From: Lachnospiraceae bacterium
GTDB lineage: Bacteria; Bacillota; Clostridia; Lachnospirales; Lachnospiraceae
Direction: 5' to 3'
Length of the DNA: 64,000 nucleotides
Assembly (NCBI GenBank): GCA_910575005.1
Contig: CAJTCL010000004.1
Coordinates: 184,461-248,460, forward strand
Both the position numbers and the translations under genes were made by a program. The notes beneath the pieces are model-generated. The model made no database searches, was not told the origin of the DNA, and worked only from the letters and a program-made list of their open reading frames with translations. Every line of letters starts with the position of its first letter. Position 1 is the first letter of the stretch. Shown here piece after piece: positions 17,737-26,402 of this stretch.

Positions 17737-19191
17737 TTATTTTTTTGACCGTTTTAAAAATTCTACTATAAACTTCCATGTCCTCTCTGCGGAAGATATG
17801 CTTAAGCGTTCTTTAGGGGTATGAATGTCATACATATTTGGTCCAAAAGAAACACAGTCCAAATCTGGAATTTTCCCAGAGAGTATTCCGCATTCCAGCC
17901 CCGCATGAATGGCCTGAATTTTGGGTTCTTCTTGAAATAAATCACGATATGTCTCTGCCATCAGTTCTCGCAGAGAAGAATCTGCCTTAAATTCCCAGGC
18001 CGGATAGTCACCACCTATCACAGCCTCCCCGCCTAAAAATTCTGTCAAGAAAGCCAATTGATCTGCCAGTTCATATTTTCTGCTGGTGACACTGCTGCGA
18101 AGAGCAAAACATGTGGAAAGCTGATCCTCTGAAAGCTTCATAATTCCAGCATTCAATGAAGTCTCCACCAAGCCCTCGATATCCATGCTCATATGTTGTA
18201 CACCATTTGGCATCATGCGCAGGAAAAATAATACTTTGGTCGCTGAAGAAGTGTGCAGCACAGATTTCTTTTCCTGCCCCAATTTCTGACACTGGATTGT
18301 AATCTGTGGATCTGAAATTCGGTATTCCTTTTTTAAATCCTGATCCAAAGCTTCCACTTGTGCATACAATTCCTGTTCTGACTGATCAGATTCCAGCACA
18401 ATGACAGCTCTGGATTCTCTTGGTATAGCATTATCCTTCAAACCACCTTCCATCTGCTCTATGGCAAAACACACCTGATTACTTAAGGAGGTCAGCACTC
18501 TGCCCAACAAGACAATAGCATTGCCACGCTCCTTGTGAATTTCTACTCCAGAATGACCGCCCATAAGTCCTGTTACCTTAATCTCATAGCATATTCCTTC
18601 CATATCAGTCCTGGAAACTGGAATTTTACAGTTTGCCTGCAGGCCGCCTGCACAGCTTGTCAGAAAAATTCCTTCCTCCTCAGAATCAATATTTAAAAGC
18701 TTTTTCCCTTTTAACATGGACACATCAATTGTCTCTGCCCCCAGCATCCCAATTTCTTCATCCACTGTAAAGATCACTTCCAATGGCGGATGTGCGAGAG
18801 AATCATCATCCAAGATTGCCAATGCATAGGCAATTGCAATCCCGTCATCGCCTCCGAGCGTAGTTCCTTTGGCTTTGAGCAAATCACCATCCACATACAG
18901 GTCAAGTCCCTGCTTCTCAAAATCAATGTCTACACCATTATCTTTCTCACAGACCATATCCAGATGTCCCTGAATGATCACTGGCTCCTCCTGTTCATAT
19001 CCTTTGGAAGCGTCCTTAAAAATAATCACATTGTTGTCCGGATCCTGAATATATTTCAGGTCACGCGCCTTGGCAAAAGCAGCGCAGTAATCACTGATCT
19101 GTTTTGTGTTCCGGGAACCATGCGGAATCTGACAAAGCTCCTCAAAAAATGCAAATACTTTCTTTGGTTCTAATTGTTCACATACTCTCAT
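17737..19191 (-). CDS. pepD: Aminoacyl-histidine dipeptidase (M20/M25 peptidase)
   Basis: A metal-dependent dipeptidase with QGHLDMVCEK and GTTLGGDDGIA around the first metal ligands, TVDEEIGMLGA with the catalytic and bridging Glu pair, and HSGVEIHKERGNA in the dimer/lid domain. The likely start is the ATG of MRVCEQLEPKKVF, which has AGGAGGTTTACC directly upstream, giving 484 residues; the longer frame begins 13 codons earlier without a site. It degrades X-His and related dipeptides in the cytoplasm. It is divergent from the ylbJ-like gene 53 bases away. Confidence 0.95.
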   Translation of the reverse strand: MRVCEQLEPKKVFAFFEELCQIPHGSRNTKQISDYCAAFAKARDLKYIQDPDNNVIIFKDASKGYEQEEPVIIQGHLDMVCEKDNGVDIDFEKQGLDLYVDGDLLKAKGTTLGGDDGIAIAYALAILDDDSLAHPPLEVIFTVDEEIGMLGAETIDVSMLKGKKLLNIDSEEEGIFLTSCAGGLQANCKIPVSRTDMEGICYEIKVTGLMGGHSGVEIHKERGNAIVLLGRVLTSLSNQVCFAIEQMEGGLKDNAIPRESRAVIVLESDQSEQELYAQVEALDQDLKKEYRISDPQITIQCQKLGQEKKSVLHTSSATKVLFFLRMMPNGVQHMSMDIEGLVETSLNAGIMKLSEDQLSTCFALRSSVTSRKYELADQLAFLTEFLGGEAVIGGDYPAWEFKADSSLRELMAETYRDLFQEEPKIQAIHAGLECGILSGKIPDLDCVSFGPNMYDIHTPKERLSISSAERTWKFIVEFLKRSKK

Positions 19192-19244
19192 GGTAAACCT
19201 CCTGTATATAGGTATATTTATGCAGCTCATTCATAGAATAAACT

Positions 19245-20156
19245 ATGAAAAAAATTGTCTATCTTATTATTATCATTGGATTTTTATTTTATGTTCTGGG
19301 ATTTCCTGCCGATTCGGTACAGGCGGCTTCGGTCGGACTAAATCTCTGGTATGAAAACATGCTGCCCACGCTGCTGCCATTTTCCATTTTGTCCTATATT
19401 TTGATTCAATCTGGAATTTTGGATAGTTTTGCACAAACAGCTCACCGGTTTCTGGGACGTTTGTTCCCCATTAGCAGCGCTGGCATATATCCTCTGACGG
19501 CTGGACTGCTCTTTGGCTTTCCTATGGGCAGTAAAATAACTGCCGATCTGGTACAATCTGGAAAAATGACACGTGAGGAGGGACAGCGCCTGTTCTGTGT
19601 CTGCAACAATATCAGTCCGATGTTTATCAGTAGTTTTCTATTAAATGAAAGCCTTAAGAAACCTCAGCTTAGAGTCGCTACCTATCTGATTCTCTATGTG
19701 CCGCCACTTGTCTTGTATATGATCTGGAATCGAAAACAACACTTCCATGCACCGATGGAAAAATCAGAAAAAAAAGCAGCATCCATGAACTTTCAACTCA
19801 TAGATGCCGGCATCATGAACGGATTTGAGACGTTGGCTAAACTGGGAGGCTATATCATGCTCTTTGCAATCCTAGCACAGATGACCACATTGATTCCAGT
19901 CAATCATTCCACCTTAAAATGCCTGCTGATTGGATTTACTGAAATCACAAATGGAATATCCTATACCGCAAAACAGGGATTCCTCTTTGCTTATGCCTAT
20001 CCTATGATGATTGCATACACAGCATTTGGAGGGCTCTCCGGTTTTGCTCAGACAGCTTCTATGGTAAAGGAAACAGGATTTTCCATGCTGCCTTATCTGA
20101 AAATGAAACTGCTCTGTACTGCCATCTCCTTTGGTCTGTCTCTGCTGTTAATCTAG
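19245..20156 (+). CDS. YlbJ-like sporulation integral membrane protein
   Basis: This 303-residue, multi-span protein begins with a hydrophobic segment. It carries the GFPMGSKITADL and CNNISPMFISSFLL motifs of the nucleoside-recognition (Gate) fold found in YlbJ. In Bacillus, ylbJ sits beside coaD and rsmD (ylbI, ylbH); here those genes lie on the opposite strand just downstream, so the neighbourhood is partly conserved. YlbJ is needed for spore cortex formation. The role here is inferred from this similarity. Confidence 0.82.
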   Translation: MKKIVYLIIIIGFLFYVLGFPADSVQAASVGLNLWYENMLPTLLPFSILSYILIQSGILDSFAQTAHRFLGRLFPISSAGIYPLTAGLLFGFPMGSKITADLVQSGKMTREEGQRLFCVCNNISPMFISSFLLNESLKKPQLRVATYLILYVPPLVLYMIWNRKQHFHAPMEKSEKKAASMNFQLIDAGIMNGFETLAKLGGYIMLFAILAQMTTLIPVNHSTLKCLLIGFTEITNGISYTAKQGFLFAYAYPMMIAYTAFGGLSGFAQTASMVKETGFSMLPYLKMKLLCTAISFGLSLLLI

Positions 20157-20186
20157 TGTGGTAACGTTTATCCAAATATAAATATT

Positions 20187-20262
20187 ACTACACTAGTGTA
20201 GTCAAAACATGATGAGAATACGTCAGTACACTAGATTTTTATGCTGCTCCTGACGCATTCTC
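20187..20262. repeat. Palindrome and large hairpin between convergent genes
   Basis: A 16-bp palindrome ACTACACTAGTGTAGT (20187-20202) is followed by a 13-bp inverted repeat (GAGAATACGTCAG at 20214-20226 and its complement, one mismatch, at 20250-20262). It lies between the ylbJ-like gene and the convergent coiled-coil gene. It may end transcription from one or both sides, but no clear T-tract follows the large stem. Confidence 0.45.
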
Positions 20263-20314
20263 TGACTTTTGTCAGCTTACTCTATTCCCATCGTCCATAA
20301 TCCCAGGCTGTGCA

Positions 20315-20902
20315 TTAGGTGTTCTGGGTAGCTTCTGCATCCTGCAAAGAAGCTGTCTGCATCCCATCATACCCAAGTTCCCCGCGATTTGAGCGAATCT
20401 CATCATAACATCCTTGTAGAGAATGTAATAAATTCTCACTTCTCGCCTGGGTAGTCTCCATAGCGCTCGCCAATATTTCCTCTATCTCTTTTAAAATACT
20501 GTCTGTATATTCAATAGCTCCCATTCGGATGGCATCTGCATCCATAGCCGCTCGATCTAAAATCTCCTGCGCCTCATTGGTAGCCGCTGCAACTACTTCA
20601 TCTGCGCGTTCATATGCCTGCTGCATGATCTCATGGTCACTGATCAACTCTGTAGTCTGTACTTGGGCATCGGCAATAATGGAATCTGCTTTCGCCCTGG
20701 CATCGGCAATGATATTCTCCTTATTGCTGAGCATCCTCTGATAATTCTTGATTTCATCTGGTACTTTGCGCCGCAGATCTGCCAACAAATCGTCCAATTC
20801 ATCCTTATTGACAACAATCTTGGTATTGGAAAGCGGTTGATATCTGCAATGTTCAACGAAATCTTCTATCTCATCAATGACCTGCTCGATTTTGCTACTC
20901 AT
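20315..20902 (-). CDS. DivIVA-like coiled-coil protein of unknown role
   Basis: A largely alpha-helical protein of about 195 residues with long Ala/Glu/Asp-rich heptads (residues 60-160), often annotated as an 'ATPase subunit H-like' protein without a functional basis. The start is the internal ATG of MSSKIEQVID, because AAGGAG lies 9 bases upstream; the frame also has an upstream TTG that is too close to that site. It is conserved beside coaD in Clostridia in my general experience, and may be a scaffold or cell-cycle protein. It follows coaD on the same strand with a 160-base gap. Confidence 0.75.
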   Translation of the reverse strand: MSSKIEQVIDEIEDFVEHCRYQPLSNTKIVVNKDELDDLLADLRRKVPDEIKNYQRMLSNKENIIADARAKADSIIADAQVQTTELISDHEIMQQAYERADEVVAAATNEAQEILDRAAMDADAIRMGAIEYTDSILKEIEEILASAMETTQARSENLLHSLQGCYDEIRSNRGELGYDGMQTASLQDAEATQNT

Positions 20903-21062
20903 ATACAATTACTCCTTAATTCTTAAATTTTTGCAACTATTTGCCCATGTCACAGATATACCAGCAAAGCTGTCCTGCACTTCAAAGAGGATTTGGTCTG
21001 TGCTGAGGGAGATCACTTTATGGAAATAGAAATTCAGCCCTGTTCAAATAAATTTGAACAGT

Positions 21063-21569
21063 CTAATTTTTTACATCCATAGGATTCTGAATAGTTACAT
21101 ATTTTTCATAAATTCTCTCCATTAGCTGCTCCGGCACAAAATGAGAAATATCTCCTCCATAGGAAGCAACCTCTTTTACAATTGTCGAACTTAAATAGGC
21201 ATATTCCAGACTGGTGGTCAGAAATATGGTATCTACCTGCGAATTGATAATCCGGTTAGTCTGGGCAATCTGCAGCTCATACTCAAAATCTGTCACTGCC
21301 CGAAGTCCACGGATAATTATCGTAGCCTCAATCTTCCTTGCAAAATCGATCAGAAGTCCGTCAAAACATGTAATCTTTACATTCGGAAGATGACAAGTTA
21401 TCTCATCTAACATACTAACACGTTCTTTCACAGAAAACAATGGATTTTTTGCACTATTGTTTAAAATTGCAACCACCAGTTCATCTACCATCTTTGCAGA
21501 ACGCTCAATCATATCTATATGTCCAAATGTCACCGGATCAAAACTGCCCGGATAAATCGCTCTCTTCAT
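21063..21569 (-). CDS. coaD: Phosphopantetheine adenylyltransferase
   Basis: This 168-residue enzyme makes dephospho-CoA from 4'-phosphopantetheine and ATP. It shows the nucleotidyltransferase motif [12 protein letters not shown] (residues 8-19) and the C-terminal [16 protein letters not shown] motif. It begins 18 bases after rsmD, the standard pairing in Firmicutes. A perfect 10-bp hairpin (CTGTTCAAAT, 21040-21061) begins 2 bases past its stop. Confidence 0.97.
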   Translation of the reverse strand: MKRAIYPGSFDPVTFGHIDMIERSAKMVDELVVAILNNSAKNPLFSVKERVSMLDEITCHLPNVKITCFDGLLIDFARKIEATIIIRGLRAVTDFEYELQIAQTNRIINSQVDTIFLTTSLEYAYLSSTIVKEVASYGGDISHFVPEQLMERIYEKYVTIQNPMDVKN

Positions 21570-21587
21570 ATGTTGACCTCACACGGC

Positions 21588-22142
21588 TTATTTCATAAAC
21601 TGAAGAAACATGTGCCGATTGTTTTTATATACTTTCTCTTTTGTGATCTCAAATCCCCATTGTTGTGCATAAGACAAGTCTGTATCTAATGAAGTTTCTA
21701 CCACAATCATACTATCACTAGAAAGCAGACTGGACGAAGCTAACTGCTTTAGAACGTCTGCTTCTAAATTCTTGCCATATGGCGGATCCATAAATACCAC
21801 ATCAAAGGCCTCTCTGCCATCCAACTGCCGAATTACAGAGATAGCATCTGAAACGAACAGCGTACAATGCTCTGTAAACTTTGTAAATGTGATATTTTCT
21901 TGGATGCACGCCGCAGCTTTCCTGTTATTTTCCACAAAAACTGCTTCTTTGGCTCCCCGACTGACTGCCTCCAAACCAATCTGTCCGCTCCCTGCAAACA
22001 GATCCAAAAAACTACAATCTGCTAAATAAGGATTGAGTATATTAAACAACGTTTCTTTGATCCGGTCTGTAGTCGGTCTTGTATCCATTCCAGAAATTGT
22101 CTTTAAAGGAAGGCTTCTGGCGCTTCCTGCAATAATCCGCAT
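21588..22142 (-). CDS. rsmD: 16S rRNA (guanine966-N2)-methyltransferase
   Basis: This 184-residue Rossmann-fold methyltransferase has the N-terminal RIIAGSARSLPL and TRPTTDRIKETLFNIL motifs, the SAM site DLFAGSGQIGLEA, and the catalytic VFMDPPYGK. It methylates G966 (E. coli numbering) of the small-subunit rRNA. AGAGGTG precedes the ATG. It is followed by coaD at 18 bases and preceded by cinA at 30 bases. Confidence 0.96.
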   Translation of the reverse strand: MRIIAGSARSLPLKTISGMDTRPTTDRIKETLFNILNPYLADCSFLDLFAGSGQIGLEAVSRGAKEAVFVENNRKAAACIQENITFTKFTEHCTLFVSDAISVIRQLDGREAFDVVFMDPPYGKNLEADVLKQLASSSLLSSDSMIVVETSLDTDLSYAQQWGFEITKEKVYKNNRHMFLQFMK

Positions 22143-22172
22143 AATTCACCTCTTTTGTTCACTTCGTAAACT

Positions 22173-23426
22173 TTAATTTTCAAAACACATGCCATCTAAT
22201 ATAGCCTGCCTTAATAGCGTCAGTGCACTTGCCACAGCATATTCCCGAATCTTACTGCGGCTTCCTGTGTATTGATTTTTCTCTGTATACACCTTTCCCA
22301 GGCAGTAACAACTCATATATACAAGTCCTACTGGCTTTTCAAGACTTCCTCCGTCAGGCCCTGCAATTCCTGTTACCGCAATACATACGTCTACCTCTGC
22401 GGCTTTTGCTCCTCCTTTGGCCATAGCCTCCGCCGTCTGCGGGCTGACCGCTCCATATTTCTGTAAAATATCTGCCGGAACACCGAGAAATTTTTGCTTA
22501 GCCTCATTGGAATACGTAATATATCCTTCCTTTAGATATTCTGATATCCCTGGTACATTGATCAGCCTGCCGGCAACCAGCCCTCCGGTACAGGACTCGG
22601 CTGTGGTAACAGTAAGATTATTGGCCTTCAACAGCTCGTAGATCGCCATCTCCAGTGTCACCTGCGGGTCATCGGTATAAATCAATGTTCCAAATCTCTG
22701 ACGCAATACCTCTTCCACTGGCTCCATCAGCTTGTAAGCCGCTGTTTCACTCTCCGCCTTGGCAGTGATCCGCAGATGTACCTCCCCTGTTTTGGCATAG
22801 GGAGCCACTGTGGGATTCGTCTGAGCCTCCACCAAGTCTAAGATCTTTGTCTCTGCTGAACTCTCGCCGATTCCGCAGAGCTTTATCATTTTAGAACAAA
22901 TGATTTCTGGCTGCAGCTTATGCAGATAGGGATATACTTGTTCCTCAAACATTGGAACTAACTCATTTGGAGGGCCTGGGAGAAGAATGACACAAGTATT
23001 ATCATCTTTAACAATCAGCCCCGGCGCTGTACCGTTGACATTATATAATACCTGACACCCCTCTGGTACCAATGCCTGCTTCCAGTTATTCTCTGTAATG
23101 GTACGTCCACGCCTTTCCAAAAACAATTGAATCTCTTGGCGCGCTTTTTGATCTTCGACCAATTTCTTTCCCATAACCTTGGCCACGGTCTCCTTAGTGA
23201 GATCATCCTGTGTTGGTCCTAACCCGCCAGATAAAATAATAATATCTGAGCGTTTCATTGCCGTCTTTACCATTTCTTCCAAACGCCCTGGATTGTCTCC
23301 GACCACACTCTGATAATACATGGAAAGCCCAAGCATCGCACATTTTTCTGAAATAAATGCTGCATTGGTATTGACAATATTTCCAAGCAGCAATTCTGTT
23401 CCCACACAGATCAACTCTACTGTCAT
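22173..23426 (-). CDS. cinA: CinA family nicotinamide mononucleotide deamidase/MoaB-like protein
   Basis: The 417-residue protein has an N-terminal molybdopterin-binding (MoCF) domain (LICVGTELLLGNIVNTN, SGGLGPTQDDLTKE). Its C-terminal CinA domain carries TAESCTGGLVAGRLINVPG, with the catalytic Ser and Tyr/Lys region of NMN amidohydrolases. It recycles NMN to nicotinate mononucleotide. It follows pgsA at 39 bases. The usual recA partner does not follow here; rsmD does instead. Confidence 0.95.
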   Translation of the reverse strand: MTVELICVGTELLLGNIVNTNAAFISEKCAMLGLSMYYQSVVGDNPGRLEEMVKTAMKRSDIIILSGGLGPTQDDLTKETVAKVMGKKLVEDQKARQEIQLFLERRGRTITENNWKQALVPEGCQVLYNVNGTAPGLIVKDDNTCVILLPGPPNELVPMFEEQVYPYLHKLQPEIICSKMIKLCGIGESSAETKILDLVEAQTNPTVAPYAKTGEVHLRITAKAESETAAYKLMEPVEEVLRQRFGTLIYTDDPQVTLEMAIYELLKANNLTVTTAESCTGGLVAGRLINVPGISEYLKEGYITYSNEAKQKFLGVPADILQKYGAVSPQTAEAMAKGGAKAAEVDVCIAVTGIAGPDGGSLEKPVGLVYMSCYCLGKVYTEKNQYTGSRSKIREYAVASALTLLRQAILDGMCFEN

Positions 23427-23465
23427 AACATATCACCTTCCACTGATATTTATTTTAAATCACCC

Positions 23466-24008
23466 TTATTTTTGCTCTCTCAGTACTGCTTTATTCTTCA
23501 CAACATAATCAATCAAAGAAATTACCGTTAAAATCAACGCTGCATAGGTGACAACCATTGCACACATTTGATATATGTTGTTGTCATAATCTAAAATGAG
23601 CATTACAATCATTACCATCTGAAAAGTTGTCTTAAATTTCCCCCAGTAACTTGCGGCAATGACAATCCCATTATCAGAAGCCACCAGGCGAAAGCCACTG
23701 ATAATAAATTCACGGCTGATAATAATAATAGAAATCCATGCGGCAAGTGTTCCATTGGCTGTCAGGCAGATCAGTGCAGCAGCCACCAGCAATTTATCCG
23801 CAAGCGGATCCATAAATTTTCCAAAATTTGTGACCAGATTGTACTTTCTGGCAATTTTTCCATCCAACAAATCAGTGAGACTGGCAATGATAAAAATTGC
23901 CACTGCCGCATACATTCCTGTCTCTCCTAAGCTCGGCACAAGCATACAGACCACAAAGGGGACGATTAAAATTACACGCAGAACCGTTAATTTATTTGGT
24001 AAATTCAT
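23466..24008 (-). CDS. pgsA: CDP-diacylglycerol-glycerol-3-phosphate 3-phosphatidyltransferase
   Basis: This 180-residue membrane enzyme makes phosphatidylglycerol phosphate. The CDP-alcohol phosphotransferase motif is intact: DLLDGKIARK, then the G..xD..xD end in NFGKFMDPLADK. Four or so membrane helices surround it. Its ATG overlaps the rimO TGA by 4 bases (ATGA), so the two are translationally coupled. Confidence 0.96.
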   Translation of the reverse strand: MNLPNKLTVLRVILIVPFVVCMLVPSLGETGMYAAVAIFIIASLTDLLDGKIARKYNLVTNFGKFMDPLADKLLVAAALICLTANGTLAAWISIIIISREFIISGFRLVASDNGIVIAASYWGKFKTTFQMVMIVMLILDYDNNIYQMCAMVVTYAALILTVISLIDYVVKNKAVLREQK

Positions 24009-25330
24009 GGTATCATCTCTCCTATCAAATCATATTCATATGCTCCTGTGACACGCACCCTCACAAAATCCCCTGTCATTAGCTCTTTATCAGTATTGAC
24101 AAAAATATAGCCGTCAATCTCAGGCGCATCTCGGTATGTCCTGCCCACATAGGCATTCTCACCGTCCACTCTTCCCTCGACCATCACCCACAATTCCTGA
24201 CCTATAAACTCCTCATTTTTGTCAAAGATTATCTCCTCCTGCAATTCCATGACCGCATCCCGCCACTCTGCTTTCTGCTCTTCCTCCACTTGGTCTGTAA
24301 ATTCTGCCGCCGGCGTACCTTCTTCTGGCGAATAGGGAAACACACCCAGACGATCAAATTCGATTTCATTTAAAAAATACATCAATTCTTCATGCATCTG
24401 ATCTGTCTCACCGGGAAATCCACTAATCAATGTTGTCCGCAGCGTGATGTCTGGTATCTCTTCCTTTAGATGCTGGATTTTCTCAGTCAGCTCTGCTTTT
24501 GTTGTCCGCCTGCCCATACGCTTTAAAATCGTATCATTGATATGCTGTATCGGCATGTCCAGATAATGGCAGACCTTGGAGTTGCGCTTGATCGCACAAA
24601 TCAACTCCTCATAAATTTCTTCAGGATAGCAGTACAGGATCCGAATCCAATGGATTCCAGGAATTTCATTTAATTGATCCAGCAGCTTATGAAGAGACTT
24701 CTCTCCATATAGATCCACACCATAACGCGTGGTCTCCTGCGCCACCAAAATCAACTCTTTTACGCCCTGCGCCGCGAGCTCCCTTGCCTGTTTTGTCAAT
24801 TCTTCGATCGGCACACTGCGATAACGCCCGCGAATTTTGGGAATAATACAGTAAGTACAGTTTTTATCACAACCTTCTGCAATTTTCAAATGTGCATAAT
24901 GTCCTCCTGTTGTCAGAGAACGCTTGGCATGATGGACAGGCAGTCCTTCTAAAGACTGATAATTTTCATAATGTTTTCCCTTTTGCGCCTCGTCTAAAGC
25001 CTTGACAATCTCCTCATAAGAATTCGTGCCAAGCAAGACATCCACTTGAGGAATCTCTTTATGGATCTCTTCTTGATAACGCTGTGCCAAACAACCTGCA
25101 ACAACCAATACTTTGCAGCTCCCACTGTCTTTGTATTCTGCCATTTCCAGAATAGTCTGAATACTCTCTTCCTTGGCGTCATTGATAAAACAGCAGCTAT
25201 TGATCACAATAACCTCCGCTTCCTGTTCTACATTGGTAAATGTATGGCCGCTGGCTCCCAATGCACCTATCATAAATTCTGTGTCCACCAGATTTTTGTC
25301 ACATCCAAGGGAAACAAACAAGATTTTCAT
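24005..25330 (-). CDS. rimO: Ribosomal protein S12 methylthiotransferase
   Basis: This radical SAM enzyme adds methylthio to S12 Asp88. The UPF0004 domain has Cys10 (GCDKN), a Cys46-Cys47 pair (NSCCFIND) and a third Cys near residue 79. The radical SAM CxxxCxxC is in EGCDKNCTYC, and a C-terminal TRAM domain closes the protein. The start is the ATG of MKILFVSLG (25330), which has AGGAG 7 bases upstream; this gives 441 residues, and the longer frame adds ten residues without a site. A hairpin pair lies between it and rpoZ. Confidence 0.96.
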   Translation of the reverse strand: MKILFVSLGCDKNLVDTEFMIGALGASGHTFTNVEQEAEVIVINSCCFINDAKEESIQTILEMAEYKDSGSCKVLVVAGCLAQRYQEEIHKEIPQVDVLLGTNSYEEIVKALDEAQKGKHYENYQSLEGLPVHHAKRSLTTGGHYAHLKIAEGCDKNCTYCIIPKIRGRYRSVPIEELTKQARELAAQGVKELILVAQETTRYGVDLYGEKSLHKLLDQLNEIPGIHWIRILYCYPEEIYEELICAIKRNSKVCHYLDMPIQHINDTILKRMGRRTTKAELTEKIQHLKEEIPDITLRTTLISGFPGETDQMHEELMYFLNEIEFDRLGVFPYSPEEGTPAAEFTDQVEEEQKAEWRDAVMELQEEIIFDKNEEFIGQELWVMVEGRVDGENAYVGRTYRDAPEIDGYIFVNTDKELMTGDFVRVRVTGAYEYDLIGEMIP

Positions 25331-25353
25331 ATTTTTTCTCCTAATAGGTGACA

Positions 25354-25411
25354 ATACCACATCATTTTATATATTCTATAAAATGATGTGGTATCATCCT
25401 TAAATGATACC
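25354..25411 (-). promoter_or_regulatory. Competing hairpins between rpoZ and rimO
   Basis: An 18-bp perfect inverted repeat (arms 25354-25371 and 25377-25394, 5-base loop) shares the GGTATCAT string at 25390-25397 with a second hairpin (partner ATGATACC at 25404-25411). The two stems cannot form together. They lie downstream of rpoZ and upstream of rimO. On the minus strand no T-tract follows, so this may be a processing or attenuation site rather than a simple terminator. Confidence 0.55.
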
Positions 25412-25422
25412 AGTGTGAGCGC

Positions 25423-25740
25423 CTATGCCTCTGAATCTTCCAGGGATAAAGCGCTGGTTAAGGCCTGCTCACTCTGTGTATCCAATGTAACCTCTTCTTC
25501 GTCATTCTCTTCCCCAACAATTGTCACCTTACTGTTATAGACTTCCTCCACAGCGATGGACAAAGGTTTCTTATGAGAAGGGTTGTCAATCATCGGCTCC
25601 TCACCTCCGATAATCTGTCTTGCTCTCTTTGCGGTTGCAAGCACAATAGAATAACGACTATTTACTACTGGCTCCTCACCAATCTCCACGCCACTGTTTG
25701 CAACCTTCATCAAATCTGTATAAGAGGGATGTAGCATCAT
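25423..25740 (-). CDS. rpoZ: RNA polymerase omega subunit
   Basis: About 105 residues with the omega core MLHPSYTDLMKVANS, RYSIVLATAKRARQI and the KPLSIAVEEV helix, plus an acidic C-terminal tail. It assists beta' assembly. The start is chosen at the ATG of MMLHPSY, about 10 bases from GGAG; an earlier in-frame ATG lies only 1 base from it. It follows gmk on the same strand, the classic gmk-rpoZ pair. Confidence 0.93.
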   Translation of the reverse strand: MMLHPSYTDLMKVANSGVEIGEEPVVNSRYSIVLATAKRARQIIGGEEPMIDNPSHKKPLSIAVEEVYNSKVTIVGEENDEEEVTLDTQSEQALTSALSLEDSEA

Positions 25741-25745
25741 AATAA

Positions 25746-26381
25746 TCATTCTCCTTTCGCAAAACGCTTCAATTCTGTTCTGATCGTTTCTATCAGCACT
25801 TGATTCTTCCCCACACGGGCATGTTCATTTTGAATAATCGAATGCACTTGCTGTACACACTCTGACAAGTCATCATTGATCACGAAATAATCATAATTTT
25901 CCACTCCCTGCGCCTCCTGCCAGGCACGGCTCAGCCGCATATCAATGACAGATTCCTCTTCCGTCCCTCTGCCTACCAGACGATCCTTTAATTCCTTTGC
26001 ACTGGGCGGGGAGACAAACAGCAGCAAAGTATCTGGATAAGCTTCCTTAACCTTCAGCGCACCTTGAATCTCGATCTCTAAGATCACATCTTTGCCCTGT
26101 TCTAATTGCTTCTGTACATAATCCTTGGGGGTCCCATAGTAATGATTCACATATTGCGCATATTCAATCAGCTCACCTTCCTGAATCATTTGCTCAAATT
26201 CTTCCGCGGACACAAAAAAATATTCCTTTCCGTGTCTCTCTCCTGTTCTGGGAGCGCGTGTGGTGGCAGAGATACTGAGCGCATAAGTATCAGGATGCTC
26301 CTCTATGAGCTGTTTCATAATGGTTCCCTTTCCAGAGCCTGAAAAACCAGAAACTACTGTCAAAATCCCTTTTTTTTCCAT
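25746..26381 (-). CDS. gmk: Guanylate kinase
   Basis: This 211-residue enzyme phosphorylates GMP to GDP. It has the P-loop VSGFSGSGKGT, the GMP-binding SISATTRAPRTGERHGKEYFF, and the lid YGTPKDYV. The start is set at MEKKGILT because AAGGG lies 7 bases upstream; the longer frame has a weaker site. It overlaps no neighbour but lies 21 bases past yicC in the same operon. Confidence 0.96.
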   Translation of the reverse strand: MEKKGILTVVSGFSGSGKGTIMKQLIEEHPDTYALSISATTRAPRTGERHGKEYFFVSAEEFEQMIQEGELIEYAQYVNHYYGTPKDYVQKQLEQGKDVILEIEIQGALKVKEAYPDTLLLFVSPPSAKELKDRLVGRGTEEESVIDMRLSRAWQEAQGVENYDYFVINDDLSECVQQVHSIIQNEHARVGKNQVLIETIRTELKRFAKGE

Positions 26382-26402
26382 CTGTTTTCCCTTCATTCTT
26401 CC

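Noticed and set aside
21040..21061. Perfect 10-bp hairpin (CTGTTCAAAT) next to the coaD stop as a coaD terminator.
   Set aside because: No T-tract follows on the minus strand; the T-run is on the other side, where no gene would use it. It is noted under coaD only.
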